DNA from: Panonychus citri
Taxonomy: Eukaryota; Arthropoda; Arachnida; Trombidiformes; Tetranychidae
NCBI RefSeq assembly: GCF_014898815.1
Contig: NW_026515546.1
Coordinates: 1,970,501 to 2,034,500 of the forward strand
Length of the DNA: 64,000 bases
Direction of reading: 5' to 3'
Under the pieces are notes generated by a model. It was given only the letters and a program-made list of their open reading frames with translations, did not search any database and was not told where the DNA came from. The position numbers and the translations under genes were made by a program. Positions 26,712 through 39,186 of the stretch are shown here, one piece after another (the stretch's first letter is position 1; each line of letters opens with the position of its first letter).

Positions 26712-27324
26712 CGTAATCAAATTAAATTAATTGGAAGAATAATTCAAAGTGATACAGAAAATGGCCGATACACTGAAGGTATAACAGGATCAGGTAGCTG
26801 ATCCCGATCCTTGAAAGAAGATGAAGAAAGAGAAGAAGAAAAAAGAAAGAGAGTAAAAGAAAGAGAAAGAGAGAAAAAGAAAGAGGCAACCTTGAAGTAA
26901 GTAAATTGTTGAGGCCTAGAGAAAAACAGAGAAAATGTTAACCCAATAATCAACTGGATGGTAATTAATTGATTAAACGATGAGTATTAGATGAAAATGG
27001 TCCAAAAACATTAAACTGGTCGATCTAAATTAATAGAACAATTAATTGACCCTATCAAGACAATTAAATCTCTTTAAAAAACCAAAACATCAACGTCTAG
27101 GATTAGATTTGGTAGAATTTGAGAAAGGGGCTTATACTAATTTCGGTCAGAGTTTTTCTCTTACTGAATGGAAAAATTTTCCTTTTGTTGATCCGATTTG
27201 AGAATTAATTTAATTGTTTTATTCGGCTTTTAATTGTTCCATTGTTGTCAATTAGTGAAATTTAGATCAACTATTAATCATTTGCAAGGTTAATTCATGG
27301 ATGTTGGACTTTTTTCTTCAAAAT
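26622..27324. repeat. Duplicated block, copy 1 (next to Sirt1 leader)
   Basis: Two parts of this block recur downstream at 28462–28934: a 39-base part (26622–26660) and a 285-base part (27040–27324). The larger part is nearly identical between copies, with small deletions in copy 2. The sequence between the two parts, including the Sirt1 leader exon, has diverged or been replaced. The copies are direct, about 1.6–1.8 kb apart. Confidence 0.85.
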
Positions 27325-27344
27325 ATTAAGAGTAAGAGTAAGAA

Positions 27345-27361
27345 AGAGAGAGAGAGAGAGA
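27345..27361. repeat. GA microsatellite
   Basis: Uninterrupted AG/GA run immediately beyond the end of duplicated copy 1. It is not present at the matching point of copy 2. Confidence 0.8.
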
Positions 27362-28020
27362 AAAGGATTTTTACAGTGACATTTGTTGATGTTTTTCTTA
27401 ATCAATCAAGAATTATTTTCTAATTTAAATAAGGAAACGAAAAAAGGAAACAGAGGAAATAGATTTTGTTTTGTTTCATCTCAAAAAAGGGAATGATAAA
27501 GTTACTAAGTTATCAGATATATAGTTAAATATATAATTGGTTTGATGGAATATGAAATGTTCGGGAAAAGAGGATCAGATGATTACAGGTAATGGATTAA
27601 AATTGAGGATTTGAAGAGGACAAGGAACAGAAAAAGCTGTTTGATTGTTAGTTAATTGTTGTAGTTCTTGTGAAACAGAAAACAAAAAAAAAAGATTTTA
27701 TAATAAATAAGAAAGACGTTGAGTTGTAATCATCACCTTAATTCACCTTAGAAGTTTTTTTTAAATTTCTTTTCATTCATAAGAATTTGTTTGTTTGTTT
27801 TCTTTTTTAATTGTTTATAGTTGTAATTCTTTAGCACTTTAGAGAGAAATTTTCACCTTTGAATTTCTTCGTTGAAGTTTTGAGTTTTGCGTGTTTCGAG
27901 TTTCGTAAAAAAATAGTAGCTCTTCTTTTTGTAGAATTTTTCTTTTTCTTTTCTATGTGAATTCGCACGTCTTTTTTTCGCCAATTTTTTCGTTTGTGTG
28001 TTTATGTGTATGTATTTATG

Positions 28021-28038
28021 AGTGTATGTGTGTGTGTG
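28021..28038. repeat. TG-rich microsatellite
   Basis: Short GTGTATGTGTGTGTGTG-type run in non-coding DNA upstream of Sirt1. Confidence 0.75.
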
Positions 28039-28142
28039 GGGATGGAGATGCGGTGGTTACTTAAATTGTTTTGTTTCCATCAGTGTTTTCGTTTGATTAT
28101 TTGTCTGTGTCATCAATTTGCTTCCTTTAATTTGGCCTGAAG

Positions 28143-28660
28143 CGATGTAACCTTCAACCTTACCAGTAGTAGATAATTTTTTAAATTAATAAATTCATTT
28201 CCACGTTGAGGTAATTTATCTTTGGTTATTGCATGAGCTTTTCTCTCACGCTCTAGATCATTTCACAGGCATTTAATTGAACTTCGAGCAGTTTCAAGGT
28301 TTACCTGTTCATCTATTGCATCACCATATTTCTTTAAAAAGCAAAATAAGAAGGAAAAAAACAAAACAGATCACAAAATTGAAATACAAATTCAATCAAT
28401 TAATTAATCATTATCATCATTAATATTAGAATTAGAATGATCGGAATATTCTGATTAATATTAGAATGAATTAAGGAAAATCTTTTGCAACAAAAGAAAT
28501 TGTTTCTCTATGAGTTTACCTGATATTGGTTCACTTGATTTTCCAATGTCCTTTAGTGACAAGGTTACCAGTTCAATTCTTTTTATTGTCGTCTCCATTT
28601 TGTCACGTTCTTGTGTCTTGGTCCTATTGTACTCGTACTTGTAATCACTGGAATTGGTCA
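28143..28660 (-). pseudogene. Decayed coiled-coil gene fragment (tentative)
   Basis: On the minus strand, two protein-like stretches read one after the other. The first (about 28645–28525) is charged and helical, with KMETTIKRIELVTLSLKDIG, and ends at a GT. The second (about 28335–28145) reads KKYGDAIDEQVNLETARSS, then an in-frame stop, then NDLERERKAHAITKDKL in the same frame. Charge pattern and heptad-like spacing suggest a coiled coil. The stop and absence of a start or flanking exons argue for a broken fragment. I do not recognise the parent gene. It overlaps duplicated copy 2. It could also be a chance open region, so confidence is low. Confidence 0.35.
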
Positions 28661-28934
28661 CTTTAATTAATTGACCCTATCAAGACAATTAAATCTCTTT
28701 AAAAACCAAAACATCAACGTCTAGGATTTGGAATTTGAGAAAGGGGGCTTATACTAATTTCGGTTTAGAGTTTTTCTCTTACTGAATGGAAAAATTTTCC
28801 TTTTGTTGATCCGATTTGAGAATTAATTTAATTGTTTTATTCGGATTTTAATTGTTGTCAATTAGTGAAATTTAGATCGACTATTAATCATTTGCAAGGT
28901 TAATTCATGGATTTTGGACTTTTTTTTGCAAAAT
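28462..28934. repeat. Duplicated block, copy 2
   Basis: Direct partner of 26622–27324. The segment 28665–28934 matches 27040–27324 almost base for base, with short gaps (around AGATTTGGT and ATTGTTCC in copy 1). The segment 28462–28500 matches 26622–26660. The part between them differs from copy 1 and carries the coiled-coil fragment. Confidence 0.85.
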
Positions 28935-30483
28935 CTTCTGTTCAACAAAAATCACCAAAGGATTTTCAATGTAACTTTATTCATTTGTTTATCTAAATTG
29001 TTTGAGTTTTTTCTAATCCATGATTAATTCAATTGTGTGATTTGTTTGAATTTTCAATTCAATGTCACCTTCACCATCTTCTGTTTTAAAGTAAGTCTCT
29101 TAATTCTTGTATTTTAATGAATTTTTAATCTCTTGTTTCCAGGAATTTTTAATAATCCTCAACAACGATGTAGCAACAACTCATATTCAAGGGAATTGTG
29201 GTTTCCATTTTTAGTTTTTTTTTTCTAATAACTTCTGAAAATCAACTAATTGCCCGAAACTGAGACAATATTAGTTATTGGAATATGTTAATTGTCATCT
29301 TATTTGACGGAAAATATTCCTAGTTACTGATAAAATGCCGGGTTTTAGATTAACCCAATCAATCAGCTGGACACTTACATACACTCACAATGTGAACAAA
29401 AGACTGGATAGAAAGAGTCAATTAAACACCAAGTTAATTGCTGGAGACAATTTATTATTCCTTAATGATGTTTACCAAGGTCTACTTACCATTGTGATAA
29501 TTGTTTAATCAAAGAAAAAAACGCTCAAAAGTACAATCAACAACAGATCAATCATTGTTACTTTAAGTGTGATAGAAAGCAAAGAAAAGGCCTTGGGGTT
29601 GATGGTTTAAGGAAGACGATCATTTTATTTTCCCTATTCACCATTACCTGTGAATAAAAATTCATCTAAATGAACAATATTATTCAATGTTACATGTAAC
29701 AATCAATGAGTCACCACCACCATTATCACCAACAATCAAATCACAACTCGAAGAAAACAAAAAGTGAGAAAAGGATTAAACCTAATGAAAAGTGTTAAGG
29801 TCATTCAATCATCGCCATTATTTTCATGGGTAAGTCTTAATTTCTTGTTAGTATATTAATTGTTTCTATTACAATAGAATCGTTTTTCCAAATCATAACA
29901 ATTACAATGATGGACTCATAGAGAAGAAGAAAAAATGATTAATATATTTACGTATAGAACCGGTTTGATTTAATTCGGTGATTACAAGTCACGATACTAA
30001 TGATAATGGTGATTAACTTACAAATTAACATTAAGAAAAGTGTCCAATGTAATTACGTATGTCTCTCTTGATTGCAACTCGATTTCCACTAGAATATATT
30101 TGGTTGACAACAACAATTTGTTTTCTTAAAATAACAATTTCTTAATCATCGACACCATCAACATCAACATCATCATCATCATCATTAGAATTAATTTGAT
30201 TCCCTTTAATTTCCAGTCCGTCTATTACTCGGACCATAATAAATTCAACTCTTTCCTTTATTATTATAACTTTTTTTTTCCTCATCATCTCTCTCACTTT
30301 GTCTCCCTCTGTCCTAAGCAATCAAACCTCAATCCTGATTGTAGTTTGAACACAATTACGAACTAATTTAACTTTCATTTGAAAATTTTCTGTCAATTAG
30401 TTAACATCTAGTTTTCGCAAGTTTCCATTCACTTGATTTCTTCAATTGTTGTTACTCTTGATTATTCACAAAACTTATTGATT
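28935..30483. other. Intergenic region
   Basis: AT-rich non-coding sequence upstream of the Cys-rich secreted gene. It contains an ATC-rich run near 30155–30185. No gene is seen. Confidence 0.5.
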
Positions 30484-31481
30484 ATGATGAAGAAAGTTTT
30501 GATCGCCTTAATTGTGATTACTTTCTATCTTACCTTAATCAGTGCCGCTCCCGACAAGAAAAAGGCCACAAACAAATTTCGAGGAAGACGACCCAAAGCT
30601 AATTGTCACCTGAAAGAGTTACAAGATTGTATTGAAAAGTTTGATCGTTATACAAATGATTCCCAATCATACAAACTAATTACATCTTCCAGAGGAATCG
30701 ATGAGATTTGCTCGTAAGTATTATAATTAACATTGATTCCAAAATTAATCGCCAAACTAATTGTTAATTTTATTCTAAAGTAATTCATTGGAAGGTGTTA
30801 ATTGTTTCAAAGATCACATGGACAAATGTGGAACACCAATTCAGATTGAAATGTTTTCCTTTGTTCTTAATCAATTTGAAAAATCAATCGATCGATTCTG
30901 TAAACCTGGTGCCTTAAGAGACGGTAAGATGATGTTAATTACAATTATCATCGTTCAACAATTAACCTAATTGTTATCATTTCTCTGTTCTTTAGATTTC
31001 CTTAAGCATTCACCTTGTATCGCCGAGAAAGTTTTAGGTAAAGATGAATACAAATCGAAATGTAATCAACCCTATTTGGCCTCAGTCGATAAGGTTAACA
31101 AGCATGAAGATTTTGACGATCGACTTGATCTTACCTGTTGTTCATACAATCGATGGGAAAATTGTCTCCTTCAGTAAGTAAATTGTTACAATCAGTTCAA
31201 GTGAATTAATCTAATCCACCGCTACTAAATCCTAATCATCTCTCAACAGAATGACCGGTGAAAAATGTCAAGGAGCTGGAAAACAAGCAATGAACAATTT
31301 CATGGAAAAAGCATTCGCCGGATTAAGTGATATGGTTTGCAAACAATCAGATTTCCAATTCTCAAGTGACCGATGTAAATCCTTATATCCAGCCAATGGA
31401 ACCATCGTTGACCCCAAGAAGACCAATAATCCGATCACCAAATATCTGACCTCATATTTCCGTTTCTTATTGACCAGTTAG
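30484..31481 (+). CDS. Secreted cysteine-rich protein, unknown function
   Basis: Four exons, 30484–30713, 30781–30923, 30996–31173 and 31250–31481, all in phase, give 260 residues. A classical signal peptide (residues 1–20, ending ISAA) precedes a basic segment and then about fourteen cysteines in helix-like spacing (HLKELQDCIEKF, VNCFKDHMDKC, RFCKPG, SPCIAEK, LTCCSYNRWENC, GEKCQG, DMVCKQ, DRCKSL). The even count and spacing suggest a disulfide-stabilised helical extracellular fold. The pattern is reminiscent of invertebrate secreted families such as DUF1397 (27 kDa haemolymph glycoprotein) or T20D4.11-like proteins, but I cannot assign one. The ATG at 30484 (with a second at 30487) is the one that opens the signal peptide. 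Confidence 0.8.
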
Positions 31482-33740
31482 ATGAATTTGGATTAAAGAA
31501 AATATCAACAACGATAATTATCACCAAACATCTCAACTTTACAATACAAAATGAACAATCAACTATATCATATTAATCTGATTCAGATTATTGCAGATAA
31601 AAAAGAGGATTAAGATTATCTTGGAACTGATTACAAATTTGATGACTGCCTCTGAATTAACTAACAAATAATTAACTCATTTTGTTTTTGTGATGAAATT
31701 ATTTTTTGTGTATCTAAATTTTCACATTGTCTTTCACAATTAATTTTATTATTACTCATTAATTAAAACTCCCGTTGCATTTGACCTGATATGGATTAAC
31801 AATTAACTAACAAAGGAGAGAGAAACTTAATCATCATCATAATCAACTAAACATGCAAAGGACTTTGAATGAGTTTAATAATCTTACAAAGTTTAATTGT
31901 TATTTTGTCAATATGAATACTGATTATTATTATTAATATTATATGATATTAACAATTAGAGACTCAAAAGGTAAATTAATGATTAAGTTAATCATTATGA
32001 TGATGATAATGATGGTCAAGTCTAATTTATTTAATGATAAATGGATTATGCATAATCATAAACATAAATTTACTTTACAATTAAACTAAAGACTTAATCA
32101 TCTTCCTCATCATCATAATGATGATCAAATTAACATCATCTAACCAATTGAACCAATATAATAGCCACAGTTCATTGATCTTAATGATTAACTTGATTAT
32201 TAACATGATGATGATTTGATTGACGAGCCTTCCAATCAAATAGTAACCCAAACAATTGATGAAAAAAAGGTAAACTCACCTTTTCATTGTTAACAATTAA
32301 GATTAACCAAATCAACTAGAAAACTACGATTAGTTTATTGAAAATTGATCATTGAAATTGAATGAAAGAAAAAGTGACAAAACAAATGACAAACAATTAA
32401 ATTGTTACGAAAAAGTTTCCAACGAAATCAGAAAACTTTTAATATGATGAAAGAAAAACATTGGGACATTGAACGTATTGTTTTTCGGCTTTCAAATGTT
32501 AATTAAATTAATTCTTCAAATTGATTAGCATATTCATGGAAGAATAAGAAATTTAATTTAATCTTAATCATCTCCAAGTTAATGATAATTTACTAGTTAG
32601 TTAATTTCTACACTTGGGTTAATTTTCACAATCAATGAAAAGTGTAGGTTTAAATTATTGACAATCTTAACCACAATCATGAATACAAATTAACTCACAT
32701 TGATTGTCCATCTAAACCCACCAGGTAAATAGGAAGATGATGAAGGGCGAGTGAGTGAGAGAGAGAGAGGGAGATTATCAAAAGACTCCCACTCATGTTT
32801 AATTCTTAATCATATGTTGTGTTGTTGTCTCTTGATCATCTCTGTGTTGGAGTCAATTTGTTTCGCCTTCACAATTAAATTGCTCTTTTCTTTTAACTTG
32901 ATTTGTTCAACTAATCGTTTAATCATCTCAATGGTTTTTTATTACTTCTACTTTAACAATTTATTGATTGTTACAATGTAAATGGTTAATTTAGTTGTAT
33001 TTGTTTCTCTTGGGTGAGTTGATTCACTTTTTTCTCTTCGCTTTTTTTTATGTTCCCTCGCTTTTTGTTTTTCTCTTTCTCTCTCTCTTTTTCTATCATT
33101 TTTATTTCTCTCTTATGATTTTCTCTCTTTCTTCATGTTTCTTTTTTTTTCTTTCTCTTTCTCTTTCTCTCTGTTTTGTTTCTCTTTCTTTTTTTTTCTA
33201 TCAGTGTTTATGTGTTGTTTTTTTCTTCTCATTTGGAATTAGCATAATTTATTAATTATCATTGGAGATTATTATTAATATTAACCAACGATTTTTTCTT
33301 CTTCTTCTTCTATTCAAGACAAAAGAAAAGAAAAAGGTAAGTTGATAATAATAGTGAGATGATGAGAGAAGAAAAGAGAACGATCATCAGTAAATCTTCC
33401 AATCTCATCGCCCTCAGGCAAGTTCAACCTTCTCTCTCTCTCTCTCTCATCATCTCTTCCTTTTCTCTCTTTCTTTCTCTTCTTCTATCATCCTTCATTT
33501 TCCACTGTTTCTCTCTACATCCTCACTCTGAATGAGAAGAACTTTCAAACTTTTTTCCTTTTTTTTCTTTTCTACTCAACATTTACCTTAACTTCCAATG
33601 TTTGTGTCTTATTGTTTCACCTGAATATCTTTTTCTTCATCTCTCATTCTCCGTATTGTTTTGTTTTTGCTAATTAGAACAACTAATTAGCCAGTGAACC
33701 TCTTTTTGTGAATCATCACTGGTCAGCAGGTGAACCGGAA
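31482..33740. other. Intergenic region and Dlish leader
   Basis: AT-rich, then strongly CT-rich from about 33040 (CT runs at 33430–33448). Short open frames here are low-complexity by-products of the CT bias. Probably the 5' untranslated region and promoter of the SH3 gene. No protein-coding gene is supported. Confidence 0.45.
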
Positions 33741-36700
33741 ATGGCCTTCCTGTGCTCTGCTCGTGTCAGACGAAATAAGAAAACCAAAGGTTTGTTTATA
33801 TTCATTTCCAATGTTTTTCTATTCATTTTTCTCCTTCAACATTTAATCAACAAGTTCTTTCTTTACTCTCTCTCTCTCTCTTCTCATTGTTTCCCTCTAT
33901 ATTTCGTCATGATTGTTTACTGTTGAAATTGAATTGTATCTCTTTTTTTCTCAATCGTTTAGATTTAGACAAACCACCGGTTCGTCAGCCGATCCTTGGT
34001 CGTATAACTGGAAGTGCTTCCATTGAGACACTTGTGCGTGTTGGTATTGAAAAAGAAAATGGTTTATCACCTGATTCCAAGATGGTTGTTCTACATGATT
34101 TTAATCCCTGTGTTGATGATGAACTTGAAGTTAAACGAGGCCAAATAGTTGATATTTTATATCAAGAGAAAGGTTGGATCTATGTGATTGCCGAAAATAA
34201 TCAGGAAGGTTTCATACCTCATTCGTATTGTTCACCAATTGGCAGTCATCTTGCAGATTTAGCGTTAAATGTGAAACACAAAAAAGCTCATAGACTGGAA
34301 AACACCACAAATGGTACCACATTTGAGTCAACTAATGAAATTAATCATAATAATCACCATTCAACTTATCTTAATATCTCATCTCATCACAATCATCACC
34401 ACAATACCAATAACAGTAGTAGCACTCAGAATCTAAATAACAACAATAATATCATCAATAGCAATCTAAATGTCAATAATAACCACAACTCTAGCAATTT
34501 TCATTTATCTCATCATTCATCTAATCACCACCATCATCATCATCATCATTCATCCTCTCATCATCTAAATCATCATTATTCCAATAGTAACCAAAGCCAT
34601 GAAGAAGATATTAAAAACTCAAATCGTTGTCAACTCGCCGATAACAAAAGTTCAACGCCAACCATTGAGGTTTCACCATTTAACAAGGATCCTTCTGGTC
34701 ATTATATTGTTTTATTTACATTTATCGCTCGCGATGAGAATGACGTTAGTGTTGAAAGAGGTGAATCAGTGACTGTGTTAAATAAAGATGATTCTGATTG
34801 GTATTGGATTGTCCGATCAGATGGTCAAGAAGGTTTTGTCCCATCAGCTTTTCTTTGTCCCTTCGAAATGATACAAGGTAAGAATGTCTCTTATTCGAAT
34901 TAATCTCAGTTAATTACTAGGATGCAAATAAATTCTCTTTTCTTCTCTTCCCTCCTCTTTCTCTCACCAAATTGCGAGAAAAAATGAAAAGTTTTCCATT
35001 TCAAACATTGCGCTCTTTTATCTTTTTCTAAAGAAAAAAAAACCGCGACAACGATCAATGAGAACTTTTTATTTTTTAAATGTTCAACATAATCTGACAA
35101 TCAACGAATTGTCACTAATAATTGTGTCTAGAATCTTTTATTTATTACCTTGTTTTCCATTGATATTTTAAACATTCACACGTCTATCAATTAAATTGGA
35201 CAAGAAGATAAACTTAAAGATTAAAAGGTTGATTTAATCCTTTTAATGGATTGATGATTGTTTCTTTTATTTTTTTAGTGTTTTAAGTTTGCGTGCAGAA
35301 CGTTTTTTGTAAAAATCTCATCTTAATTTCTACCTTTCTCTCATCATCTCATCTTTATGTTTGTCTCTCTCTCCTCATCTTTTGAATCATCCTCATCTCT
35401 CTCTCTCTCTCTCTCTCTCATTTGATTTGAATCTAGTTTAAACACCCACTTAGCTACCCAGATTTGAAACAAGTGCTTTTTTGCTGCTGATGCTTGTTAC
35501 CGTGAAGATGAAGATAAGGATGAGGATGAAAGAGAGACAAACGTAAGGTCAACTCCGTTCTCCGTTTTTTACTACCCAATCTTGACCTTGTCTTCTCTTC
35601 TTGTGAGACTATCTCATTTTACGGTCTCACAGTTATTTACCGCTGTGTGTGTCTTAGGCAGGTCTTTTTAAGTCAAATATCGGTAGGAGAAATCTTGAAG
35701 AAGATGAGAAAGAGAGTGAGAGAGACAAAACTAGTAATTAAGAGCGTTTCTCTCTCTCTCACTCATAATTCTCCTCCCTTCTCACTCGATCATATCGTAA
35801 TAGTAGCGTTGGTTGTCCAAGATTTATGTGTGATTGTAACTTAAAGAGAGAGAGAAACAGATAAAAAAATATAGAGAAAAAGTAAACTTTTCCTGAGCAT
35901 CTTTCATCCTCATCTCTTTATCTTCTCCACCCTCCAGACTCTTGATATTTACCTTATACTGACCATAATAATAATAAGATTCCCGCTGGTTCAGTCTATA
36001 TATATTCTCTGCTTCTGATATTTGATTATGGTGAGAAACAAAATCAAACAGAGTAGTTGATGATAAAAGTCTGACAAGAAAAGTAATGAAATGATCATCC
36101 CGATCATCGAATCGCTATTATGGTGTTTTTACCTTTAATCCTCGCCCAATTTTCGTTGTTTTTTTTTTTTCTTGTTTCCTCCTTCTCCTTTTCTATTCTC
36201 CCTCCCTATTTTTATTCTCTCTTCTTTTCCTAACCAACTATCTATTCCTTTTCCATTCTCAGCTCTTTTTTCTTCTCCACTATCATCAAAATCATCTTTT
36301 TCTTTTTCTAGTTCTTGTTTCTTGTTCTTCTTGTTAACCATCATCATCATCATCTTTTTCTCTTCTTTATCTATACATACAATATGGTTTCAATCAAGAA
36401 ACACGCCGGTTACATAAAAAACTTCACTGATCCGCCCAGAATGTAAAATTTAACCTTTTTCAAGTTTAGTGTATTAAATCAACTGAGGATAAGGTGTCTG
36501 GGGTAACGTATTAACGATCCGAAGAGAGTTTACCTGAAGACGAGACAAGGCTGTAGCAATTAAATGAGAATAAGATGAAGATGATGGTGATGGTGATGAA
36601 GAAGAAGTAAAAAGAGAGAAAAAGATGAAAAAGATGAAGAAATAAAAAAAAGAAGAGAGAAATCCAAGTTTCAAGAACTCAACTAATGATCTTTTTTTTT

Positions 36701-37329
36701 CCTTCTACTCTTACCTGTGCCCTTGATATTCAGACCCCAGTATGGTTCATCAGCAGGCAGCAAACTCCTCAGCGCCCACCTCAAATGGTAATTCATGTAG
36801 CTCAATAAACCGATTGCCCAATGGAAATGGAGCTGAAAGTGGTGCTGGAAGTGGAGGAGGAGGTGGAGGAGGTGGTGGTGGTGGTGGTGTAGGTGGGGGA
36901 GGTGAAGAAAGTGTTGGGATTCTTGGAGGAGTAAATTTAGGATCATTTGGAGTTTTAAATCATCAACATAATAATAATAATAATCATTCATTTATTAATC
37001 ATAACTTATTGAATGGTGATCATGATGTTATCTCATCCAGTCCTCCACCTCCACCTCCATCTCAAGATGATGATGGTACTTATGGTGGTGGTGGACTTTT
37101 AATGACACCGTTGATTGAAGGAGGTCGTCCTCATGGAACCGAGTTGGTCATGTTATATGATTATAAAGCTCAAGCACCAGATGATCTTAGTGTCAGAAGA
37201 GGTGATTGGATTTACGCTAATTACAATAATCAAACAGTTGATGGTTGGCTTTGGGCTTACGCACCCAAAGTGCGTAAATATGGTTTCATACCCAAAGCCT
37301 ACGCGAGACCTCCCGCTATTACCTCATAA
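33741..37329 (+). CDS. Dlish: Three-SH3-domain adaptor, Dlish/Vamana orthologue
   Basis: Three exons, 33741–33789, 33963–34877 and 36734–37329, give 519 residues. The start (MAFLC, then an Arg/Lys-rich stretch) and the segment RITGSASIETLVRVGIEKE match the arthropod Dlish/Vamana (CG10933) protein as I remember it. SH3-1 lies at about 56–106 (MVVLHDFNPCVDDELEVKRG), SH3-2 at about 263–322 (YIVLFTFIARDENDVSVERG) and SH3-3 near the C-terminus (VMLYDYKAQAPDDLSVRRG). The linkers are unusual: a His/Asn/Ser-rich run between SH3-1 and SH3-2, and a long poly-Gly run plus a Pro cluster before SH3-3. In Drosophila, Dlish binds Dachs and Fat and localises Dachs at the cell cortex in Fat–Hippo and planar polarity control. 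The 1.86 kb intron is CT-rich and may hide small alternative exons. Confidence 0.87.
35396..35419. repeat. CT microsatellite
   Basis: Perfect CT run of about 24 bases inside the long Dlish intron. Confidence 0.9.
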
Positions 37330-38315
37330 CGAAAAGCAAAAAGAAAGAAAAAGAAATTAATTTCTATTAATTGTTGTAACTCATTAATGTCACAAATCAT
37401 CGTCGCAATCTAATTAAGGATAACCCTGATTGATTGAATTCTGTTTACATTTTGTTTGCAAAAAAAAGAGGGGCCATCAAACATCATCATAATCATCATG
37501 ATCATCATCATAATCATTTTTAATCACATCCTCTTAAGATGATAATCAAAGTTAATCACAGTTTCTACTTTATAAAAAATGGATGAAAAAACAGTTACAA
37601 ATCTTAAAGTGGATTTAATTTGTGTTTTGTTTTTTTATTTTCTTTATCCGTTGATTGACGATTAACACACACACACTCACTGGATTTAATTATAATCATA
37701 AACATGATTTAAAGCAAGATAATATTGGAGATTTAATCAAACATCTTCTCATCATAATCAACTTTGATACCTCTTTCTCACATCAACCATTAATGTTTAT
37801 CTTTATTTCTGTATTTCTTTATTATTTTAAATGACCCAATCAACATTTTCACATCAATTTCATTCACAATTATCATCATCATCCTAATCGTCAGTTTATA
37901 ACTGTTAATTGTACTTTTTTTTTTACTATTTAACTTAATTTTGCTAACTGTCTTTTCCTCTATTGAGTTCAATTGATCTTTTGATAAGAACACTTTGTAT
38001 CAAATGATATTAAACAAAAGTTAAATCTAATTTTGATTTTCTCGTTTTAATCAATTAATTTCAACTTAATTATAAGGAAATTGTTGTTGAGAAAAATAAT
38101 TGTGCGGATACAAGGATAGAGAGCAATTAATTGATCGTAACATTAAATTCTGAGAAAAGATTAACAATTTTCGTAAAGATTTTTGGTCAAATGGATGATA
38201 AACTTTCAATAATTAGAACATAAATTATTATAGATAATTGTAAATTCTATTAACTAATCACAACAAGTGAAATTTATGGAAGTAAATTGGTGATTTTTTA
38301 TGGAAATTTGTCAGC
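37330..38315. other. Intergenic region between convergent Dlish and DNAJC12
   Basis: Holds the two 3' ends. It contains ATC/CAT-rich and CA-rich short runs (37485–37515 and about 37668–37676). Nothing coding is supported. Confidence 0.5.
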
Positions 38316-39186
38316 TTAAAGTTCATAATTACGAAATTTTCTAAGAACTTCGTCATCATCATAATCGCGTTCCCAAGTAAATTGATTTGATTTAAAAGTT
38401 TGACTATCATCAGGTAAGGAAATCATTGGGTTGGTGGTTCGTCGATTCATCCAGTGGAGCGAAGTGTGAACATTACGAGAAACATTAGTCCATTTATCGA
38501 ATGGAAGAGAAATTCCTGAATCGAGCCATTTATCGTATTGTTTACGATTCTCAGCATCGGTTAGAACTTCTTTGGCCTTTTGTAGTTTCTCAAATTCTTG
38601 AGTTGCTGTTGCGTCGTCAGGATGTTTATCTGGGTGACATTTAATTGCTCGAAGTCGATATTCTTTCAAAATTTGATCAACCTGTAAATAGACAAAGAAA
38701 AAAATAAAACAATCACAATCAGTTGAGTTAATTGTTGGATAAAGAAAACAGGAAGATAAATTTGCTTGGTGAGACTATGTCAGTGATATTATTGCAAAAC
38801 CACTTGATGAGCACTTATTGTTAATGTATCTTTGTGATTATCGTTGATGGTGACTGTTTATATAATCACAATTAAATGGTTCGATGTGAATGAAAATCAA
38901 TTTTATAAATATTGTAAAATTCACTAAACTGGATCAATTGAATAAATTGAATTTCAAGGAGAAATTCATACAGAATCAACCAGAATATCAGATAGCTGGT
39001 CAACTCTATCAACGAGATGTTTAATCACTTTCATCTTTCAGCAATTTGGTAAACTTATTAAGAATTAGTTGGGCAATTACAATCTTCGACTAATTAATAT
39101 TAACATACATTGGATAATCGATCACACCCAAGAATCTTGTAGTAATTGTCATCGTGATTTTTGTCAAACGAAAAAATATCTTCCAT
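38316..39186 (-). CDS. DNAJC12: DNAJC12 / JDP1 J-domain protein
   Basis: Two coding exons on the minus strand, 39186–39109 and 38681–38316, give 147 residues. The J domain starts in exon 1 (DDNYYKILGCDRLSN) and continues with the helix-II and HPD segment IKCHPDKHPDD and KLQKAKEVLTDAENRKQYDKW. The family-specific tail is present: a TSLHWM motif and the conserved C-terminal LRKFRNYEL. Human DNAJC12 is 198 residues; the shortfall is in the low-complexity region between J domain and tail. In vertebrates it is a cytosolic Hsp70 co-chaperone for aromatic amino-acid hydroxylases. A leader exon further upstream is likely, since a donor-like GGTGTG lies near 39245. Confidence 0.93.

Noticed and set aside
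32751..33255. Two adjacent hydrophobic open frames upstream of Dlish
   Set aside because: Low-complexity Phe/Leu/Ser sequence from TTC/TCT-rich DNA without flanking splice logic.
36172..36417. Open frames within CT-rich DNA of the Dlish intron
   Set aside because: Composed almost only of Ser, Phe, Leu and Pro from CT bias on one strand and Lys/Glu from the other. No start context, splice structure or family match.
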